A DNA stretch of 64,000 nucleotides from Paenilisteria riparia FSL S10-1204 (GTDB taxonomy: Bacteria; Bacillota; Bacilli; Lactobacillales; Listeriaceae), in the NCBI RefSeq assembly GCF_000525995.1, contig NZ_AODL01000002.1, forward strand, positions 186,001 to 250,000. The letters run 5' to 3'. This document shows, one piece after another, positions 59,882 through 64,000 of this stretch (position 1 is the stretch's first letter; each line of letters starts with the position of its first letter). A program made the position numbers and the translations under genes. The notes under the pieces were generated by a model. That model was not told the DNA's origin, did no database searches, and was given only the letters and a program-made list of their open reading frames with translations.

Positions 59882-60491
59882 ATGATGGAACACATTTTTA
59901 TTCCTGGTAAAAATCCTGCGTTACCGCCACTTGTTCTGCTTCACGGGACGGGAGGCGATGAACACTCGCTGCTTCAGATTGCGGAATTGATTGCGCCGGA
60001 TGCTGCGGTGCTGGCTTTTCGTGGGGATGTGCCGGAACAGGGCGCGAATCGGTTTTTTACGCGGTATATGGACGGGTCATTTGACTTGGAAAGCTTAGCG
60101 GAGAAAACGGAACAGCTTATGGTACAGACGGCAAAATTGGCGACGGAATATGATTTTAGGCTGGAGAACGCGATTGCGGTCGGGTATTCGAATGGTGCGA
60201 ACATTGCGGCGAATGCGATTTTGACGCGGGAAGATGGTTTTAGGAAGGCGATTTTGTTTCACGCGATGCCGTCTGGTGCTGCGATGCCTGACTTTTCGCT
60301 TGCTAGTGCGACGCTTTTTTTTGACGGCAGGTGTAAATGATCCGCTGATTAGTGCGGAAGGTTCGCAACAATTGATTGACTTATTGGTGGAACGAGGTGC
60401 CGTTGTGACGGATGTTTGGACGCAGCAGGGGCATCAGTTGACACTGCCAGAAGTTGAAGCGGCTAGAGATTGGTACGGGACGCTGTTATGA
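59882..60491 (+). CDS. Phospholipase/carboxylesterase-like hydrolase (MhqD-like), one frame break
   Basis: About 203-residue alpha/beta hydrolase. PPLVLLHGTGGDEHSLL is the oxyanion region, AVGYSNGANIAANAI the nucleophile elbow (serine near residue 104), and after the break AGVNDPLISAEGSQQL (Asp) and QQGHQLTLPEVEAA (His). The frame is lost at T8 60315-60322; one T less restores ATLFLTAGVNDP. MhqD homologues accompany MhqO in quinone stress operons. ATG 59882 or 59885 can start it, behind AAAGGGG. Confidence 0.87.
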
Positions 60492-61105
60492 TAGCTTTTG
60501 ATGCAGCGACGCTAGACGCGAAGGATCATTATAAATTTTTGAGTGGGGCGATTATTCCGAGACCGATTGCTTTTGTGACAACGGTTTCGGAGGAAGGTGT
60601 TTTGAATGCAGCACCTTTTAGCTTTTTCAATGTGGTGTCGAGCAATCCGCCGATTGTGTCACTGGCGATTCAGCGAGATGGTAACACGATGAAAGACACA
60701 GCGCGAAATGTGCTTGCAACGGGCGAATTGGTGATCCATCTTGTCGATGAGGCGTTGACGGAAGATATGAACGCGACGGCTGCTAGACTTGCGCCAAATG
60801 ACAGTGAATTATTGCGAACGAAGTTAACGACAACATCAAGTATGAGTGTCAAAACGCCTGCGATACAGGAAGCGAAAATCAGGATGGAAGCTAAGCTTTT
60901 TCAGCACATTCCGATTTCAAACGAGGCTGGGAAAGTCGTGACAGATTTAATTTTGGCGAAAATCAGTTATTATGTATTTGATAATACGGTTTTTGATGAG
61001 GAAAAACAGTATATTGATGCCGCCAAATTGGCACCTGTAGCTCGGTTAGCTGGGAATGATTATGCGAAAATTGGCGATGTGTTTACAGTAGCGCGCCCCA
61101 ATTAA
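60488..61105 (+). CDS. Flavin reductase-like FMN-binding protein
   Basis: 205 residues of the split-barrel flavin reductase family. HYKFLSGAIIPRPIAFVTTV, AAPFSFFNVVSSNPPIVSL and NIVATGEFVIH-type sequence (here VLATGELVIHLVDE) identify it. It would bind FMN and reduce flavin or quinone-like substrates. The start at ATG 60488 overlaps the hydrolase stop; an earlier in-frame start at 60470 lies inside that gene. It ends the mhq-like operon. Confidence 0.9.
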   Translation: MIAFDAATLDAKDHYKFLSGAIIPRPIAFVTTVSEEGVLNAAPFSFFNVVSSNPPIVSLAIQRDGNTMKDTARNVLATGELVIHLVDEALTEDMNATAARLAPNDSELLRTKLTTTSSMSVKTPAIQEAKIRMEAKLFQHIPISNEAGKVVTDLILAKISYYVFDNTVFDEEKQYIDAAKLAPVARLAGNDYAKIGDVFTVARPN

Positions 61106-61109
61106 TTTT

Positions 61110-61148
61110 TGAAAGACGGTTGATTTTTTATTGATCGTCTTTTTTCTG
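61110..61148 (+). terminator. Terminator of the mhq-like operon
   Basis: AAAGACGGTTGA pairs with TTGATCGTCTTT (G-T pairs inside), then T6. Confidence 0.75.
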
Positions 61149-61189
61149 TTATACTAAACAAAGAATCATTTTTTGAGGAGGTGGCGCCA

Positions 61190-61699
61190 GTGATTCAGAT
61201 TCGGGAAGCTTGTGAGTATGATGCGAAGCGGTTTGCAAAAATGCAATTACAGATAGATGGAGAGACGGATTATATGCTGTACGGCGCTGGAGAGCGAGAA
61301 ATTTCAACGAAAGATGCGAAGAAACGATTGGAATATTTCTCGGATTTGCCGTATTCGATTATTTTAGTGGCGGAGGATATGGAAACGGAGAGCTTGGTTG
61401 GTTTCTTAATTGCTGATGGGAATCCGCCAAATCGCATGCAACACAGCATTTATATTGCGGTTGGAGTGCTAAAAGATTATTGGGGACAAGGCGTTGCAAC
61501 ACGTTTATTCGAGTATATGGAAACGTGGGCTAGGAGTCGAGGTGTGGTTCGTCGTATCGAACTTGGTGTTTTATGTAAAAATCAAAAAGCACTGCGTTTA
61601 TATCAAAAACTTGGCTATGAAATTGAAGGCACACATCGTGATTCTTTCATGATAGGAGACGAATATTACGATACATATTGGCTTTCCAAACTCATTTAG
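61190..61699 (+). CDS. GNAT-family N-acetyltransferase
   Basis: 169 residues. IQIREACEYDAKRFAKM opens the fold. IYIAVGVLKDYWGQGVATRL contains the acetyl-CoA loop (QGVATR) near residue 105, and RIELGVLCKNQKALRLYQKL-GYEIEGTHRD is the C-terminal part. The closest style is RimJ/RimL or YkkB-type acyltransferases. GTG 61190, seven bases after AGGAGG, is preferred over GTG 61181, which overlaps the ribosome site. Substrate unknown. Confidence 0.87.
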   Translation: MIQIREACEYDAKRFAKMQLQIDGETDYMLYGAGEREISTKDAKKRLEYFSDLPYSIILVAEDMETESLVGFLIADGNPPNRMQHSIYIAVGVLKDYWGQGVATRLFEYMETWARSRGVVRRIELGVLCKNQKALRLYQKLGYEIEGTHRDSFMIGDEYYDTYWLSKLI

Positions 61700-61702
61700 C
61701 AC

Positions 61703-61731
61703 TTGCCAAGCGTTTTCCAGCATGTTACAAT
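61703..61731 (+). promoter_or_regulatory. Sigma-A-type promoter of the hflX leader
   Basis: TTGCCA (61703-61708), 17 bases, TACAAT (61726-61731). Transcription from here would give a leader of about 370 bases before hflX. Confidence 0.8.
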
Positions 61732-61763
61732 GTGACTAATTAAAGTGAACGGAGGGTTGCCAA

Positions 61764-61814
61764 ATGTGGAGTGTTAGACTTAGAATTCCAAATTCGCAAA
61801 CAGTAATTAAATAG
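61764..61814 (+). CDS. 16-codon leader ORF upstream of hflX
   Basis: ATG 61764 lies eight bases after GGAGG and encodes a 16-residue basic peptide (MWSVRLRIPNSQTVIK) ending in TAG. The strong ribosome site in an otherwise non-coding leader suggests that its translation is sensed, as for attenuators of ribosome-targeting-antibiotic resistance genes. Confidence 0.6.
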   Translation: MWSVRLRIPNSQTVIK

Positions 61815-61823
61815 TGCGAGATT

Positions 61824-62003
61824 GAGTTTAGAATGCATTTGTATAGAAGATATATTCTACACTCAAAACGGGATTGGTCTGCCTTTACAAGAAGGAACCC
61901 ATTTTTTAGTTGTGATACTAAAATAAATAGATTGCGTGCTTTAATAAATTTTAAGTCGCAACGGTATTTAACAGGGGAGCAGATGAATTTTTGCTTCTTT
62001 TTG
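61824..62003 (+). promoter_or_regulatory. Probable attenuator hairpins in the hflX leader
   Basis: GAGTTTAGAAT (61824-61834) pairs with ATTCTACACTC (61854-61864) with one mismatch. A second hairpin (GGT..CCTT with AAGG..ACC, about 61877-61902) is followed by T6. A third (AGGGGAGCA with TGCTTCTTT, about 61973-62000) is also T-rich at its end. The last two look like weak intrinsic terminators upstream of hflX. Confidence 0.5.
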
Positions 62004-62105
62004 TTATGCTTAAATACGGTCATAACTTAATAGTTGGCGCTTTCAGTTGGAAGGTCACAAAAGTCCCTCGCACGTGTAAAAGAAAAAACACTGGAGGAAT
62101 GAACA

Positions 62106-63601
62106 ATGACAAGAACAGCGATATTAGTAGGAATAACGATGAATCAAGTCAATTTTGACTATTCGATGGAAGAACTGGCGAATTTAGCGGAAGCGAATTT
62201 GATTGAACCAGTCGGTGTCATTACGCAAAAAATAGATCGCACAAACAAAGCGACGTATGTGGGCAAAGGAAAAGTAGATGAAATCAAAGGGCTAGCGGAT
62301 TATGAAGATGTTGATTTAGTCATTTTCAATGATGAACTTTCTCCTTCGCAAATTCGTAATTTAGAAGAATTGTTAGAAATCGAAGTGATGGACCGGACGC
62401 GTTTAATTTTAGATATTTTCGCGGATCGGGCAAAAACAAGAGAGGCGCAACTTCAAGTCCAAGTGGCTCGTTTGAAATATGAGTTGCCGCGAGTTGTAGG
62501 TCAAGGTGAAGGAATGGACCAGCAAAGCGGAAAAGGAGGACTAAAAAACCGTGGGGCTGGTGAAACGAAACTTGAAATGGACCGTCGTCGCATCAAACAA
62601 CAAATTAGCCAGCTAAATAAAGAATTAGATAGTCTTGTTGCTGAAAGGCAAGTGCAACGACGCAACGTCAGAAAAATGAAATCCCAATTGTGTCCCTTGT
62701 TGGCTATACCAATGCTGGAAAGTCTACGATTATGAATGCGATGGTTTCGGCACACAGCACATCGACGCATAAGCAAGTTTTTGAAAAAGATATGCTTTTT
62801 GCAACACTTGAGACGAGTGTCCGAGAAATTATTTTACCAGATAAGAAACAATTTTTGTTAACAGATACGGTTGGTTTTGTTAGCAAATTGCCGCATCACT
62901 TGGTAAAAGCATTCCGTTCGACATTGGAAGAAGCTGCGATGGCAGATGTGTTAATCCACGTAGTTGACGTATCGCATGAGCATTTTCAAGCGATGATGCA
63001 GACGACCGAAGAAACACTAGCAGAAATGGATGTTGTAGATATTCCGGTTATGTATGCTTTTAACAAGGCGGATATGGCGCTAAATACGATTTATCCTCGT
63101 CGCGATGGCGATACAGTTTATATGTCTGCAAAAGAACAAAAAGGCTTAGATATTTTAGTACAAATGATTACAGAGCAGGTATTTGGCGACTATGAAGTTG
63201 TCACACTACATGTCCCCTTTGAACGTGGGGATGTTGTGTCGTATTTGAACGAGCACGCCGAAGTATTGGAAACAGCTTATGAAGAAGAGGGAACTCGTAT
63301 AAAAGTGAACGCGAAGCAAGCAGATCGTATGAAATTTAACGCTTTCATCGAAAAAGAAAACGCAAATAGAAGACGAATCTTGAATGTCTCTGTTATAATG
63401 AGGGAAACTATTGTGAAGGAATCAAAAAGCTATGAAAAAATCCCTTTTAAAAGCAACCAGTGCTGCTGCGCTCCTTTTTACGGGCTATGCGTACTGGTCA
63501 ACGAAACAATTAAGGACGACAGAATACAATATTACATCTTCCAAAATCGCGCCAGAGCTCGATGGTTTGCGAATTTTGCAACTATCGGATCTTCATGGTA
63601 A
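62106..63601 (+). CDS. hflX: Ribosome-splitting GTPase HflX, frame breaks
   Basis: GTPase that splits stalled or antibiotic-bound 70S ribosomes. The N-terminal domain has ATYVGKGKVDEIKGL and FNDELSPSQIRNLEE. GAGETKLEMDRRRIKQQI is the linker signature. The G domain has GYTNAGKSTIMNAM (G1), LTDTVGFVSKLPHHL (G3) and NKAD (G4). Frame is lost at A5 62672-62676; adding one A gives RKNEIPIVSLVGYTNAGKS. The open frame runs to 63601, 170 bases into the next gene, although HflX should end soon after FNAFIEK (about 63350). One more base near 63352-63356 would end it at TAG about 63382. AGGAATG precedes ATG 62106. Confidence 0.93.
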
Positions 63602-64000
63602 TGTCTTTGGCCGCTATAATCACCGTTTAATTAAGAAAATCTGGGCAATACAGCCAGACATAATAGTCTTGACTGGTGATTTGCTCGATGGCGATGAAGG
63701 CATTAATATTGCTGTTACACTGATGCGCAAATTAATTAAAGTCTGTCCGATTTATTATGTGACTGGTAATCACGAAGCAAGAAGTGCGAATTTACAAGAC
63801 TTACTGCCTGAGCTTGCTAAAATGGGCGTTACCTACTTGCAAAATGACCACGCGTATATAACGCGTGATGGGAAATCCATCGCGATTGCAGGTATTGATG
63901 ATCCAAGTATTGCGATTGATAAACCGAATGATTTAAGTCACGATGAAGAAATTATGTTAGAAGAAGTTATTGTCCAACATAAAATAAAAGAAGCTACAGT
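63432..64000 (+). CDS. Membrane-anchored metallophosphoesterase, cut by window end
   Basis: The first 189 residues of a calcineurin-like phosphoesterase, open to the last base. A short N-terminal helix (about 8-20) anchors it. Metal ligands are seen in LQLSDLHGN (D and H; about residue 53), TGDLLDG and TGNHE. This layout fits the YkuE/DUF-type phosphoesterases that follow hflX or lipid genes in Firmicutes; some act on UDP-diacylglucosamine-like lipids, but the role here is unproven. GAAGGA precedes ATG 63432, and TATAAT at about 63394-63399 could be its -10. It overlaps the out-of-place tail of hflX. Confidence 0.85.
   Translation, partial: MKKSLLKATSAAALLFTGYAYWSTKQLRTTEYNITSSKIAPELDGLRILQLSDLHGNVFGRYNHRLIKKIWAIQPDIIVLTGDLLDGDEGINIAVTLMRKLIKVCPIYYVTGNHEARSANLQDLLPELAKMGVTYLQNDHAYITRDGKSIAIAGIDDPSIAIDKPNDLSHDEEIMLEEVIVQHKIKEAT

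Noticed and set aside
63432-63601. Extension of HflX to 63601
   Set aside because: The last 60 or more codons overlap a well-supported metallophosphoesterase start in another frame and do not resemble HflX. A further frame error is likelier.
1-64000. CRISPR arrays, tRNA/rRNA genes, insertion sequences, prophage or integrase genes
   Set aside because: No repeat-spacer arrays, cloverleaf sequences, transposase or integrase motifs were recognised. The only tandem repeats are at 19153 and 41743 and inside the autolysin gene.

Overview
The window is low-GC Firmicutes DNA and most likely comes from Listeria or a close relative. The basis is gene content and order: pycA, a BtuF-like lipoprotein, tagG-tagH, galU, tarI-tarJ, poly(glycerol/ribitol phosphate) polymerases, tagD, pncB-nadE and guaA follow one another much as I recall them from Listeria chromosomes. 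This is inference from remembered synteny; no search was run.

Layout. 1-3.8 kb: 3' part of pyruvate carboxylase and a lipoprotein substrate-binding protein. 4.1-23.6 kb: a wall teichoic acid (WTA) island with the exporter TagGH, a DUF6270-like protein, a GtrB/GtrA-type lipid-linked sugar pair, a polytopic DUF6056-like protein, a secreted autolysin with seven PA14 repeats and a glucosaminidase domain, GalU, TarI/TarJ for CDP-ribitol, three CDP-polyol phosphotransferases, glycosyltransferases and TagD for CDP-glycerol. 23.8-30.8 kb: a two-component system, NAD salvage (pncB, nadE), a small monooxygenase-like protein, an orphan PTS IIB protein and guaA. 31.3-34.2 kb: a type VII secretion (LXG) toxin cassette with two helical targeting proteins, an LXG-HNH nuclease toxin, a SUKH immunity protein and a decayed immunity-like gene. 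34.3-35.3 kb: a yybP-ykoY manganese riboswitch over a membrane protein with a DUF2653-like tail. 35.5-48.2 kb: mostly housekeeping and unknown genes, including a histidine phosphatase, YdcF-like and VanZ-RDD membrane proteins, MGMT, a DsbA/FrnE-like oxidoreductase, a RibF-like protein, an SGNH hydrolase and an ABC-2 exporter, plus a block of 67-bp tandem repeats. 48.7-57.8 kb: a second glycan locus with very large GT-B enzymes, a coiled-coil protein, an Asp2-like hydrolase and an NDP-sugar epimerase. 58.0-61.1 kb: an mhq-like quinone/electrophile detoxification operon. 61.2-64 kb: a GNAT acetyltransferase, hflX behind a leader with a tiny ORF and terminator-like hairpins, and the start of a metallophosphoesterase.

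About 18 genes are interrupted by single-base frame changes, nearly all in or beside short A or T runs, while conserved protein sequence continues in the next frame. This pattern is far more likely to be homopolymer sequencing error than mass gene decay, so I annotate those genes as single CDSs with the break described. No tRNA, rRNA, CRISPR array, transposase or prophage was seen.
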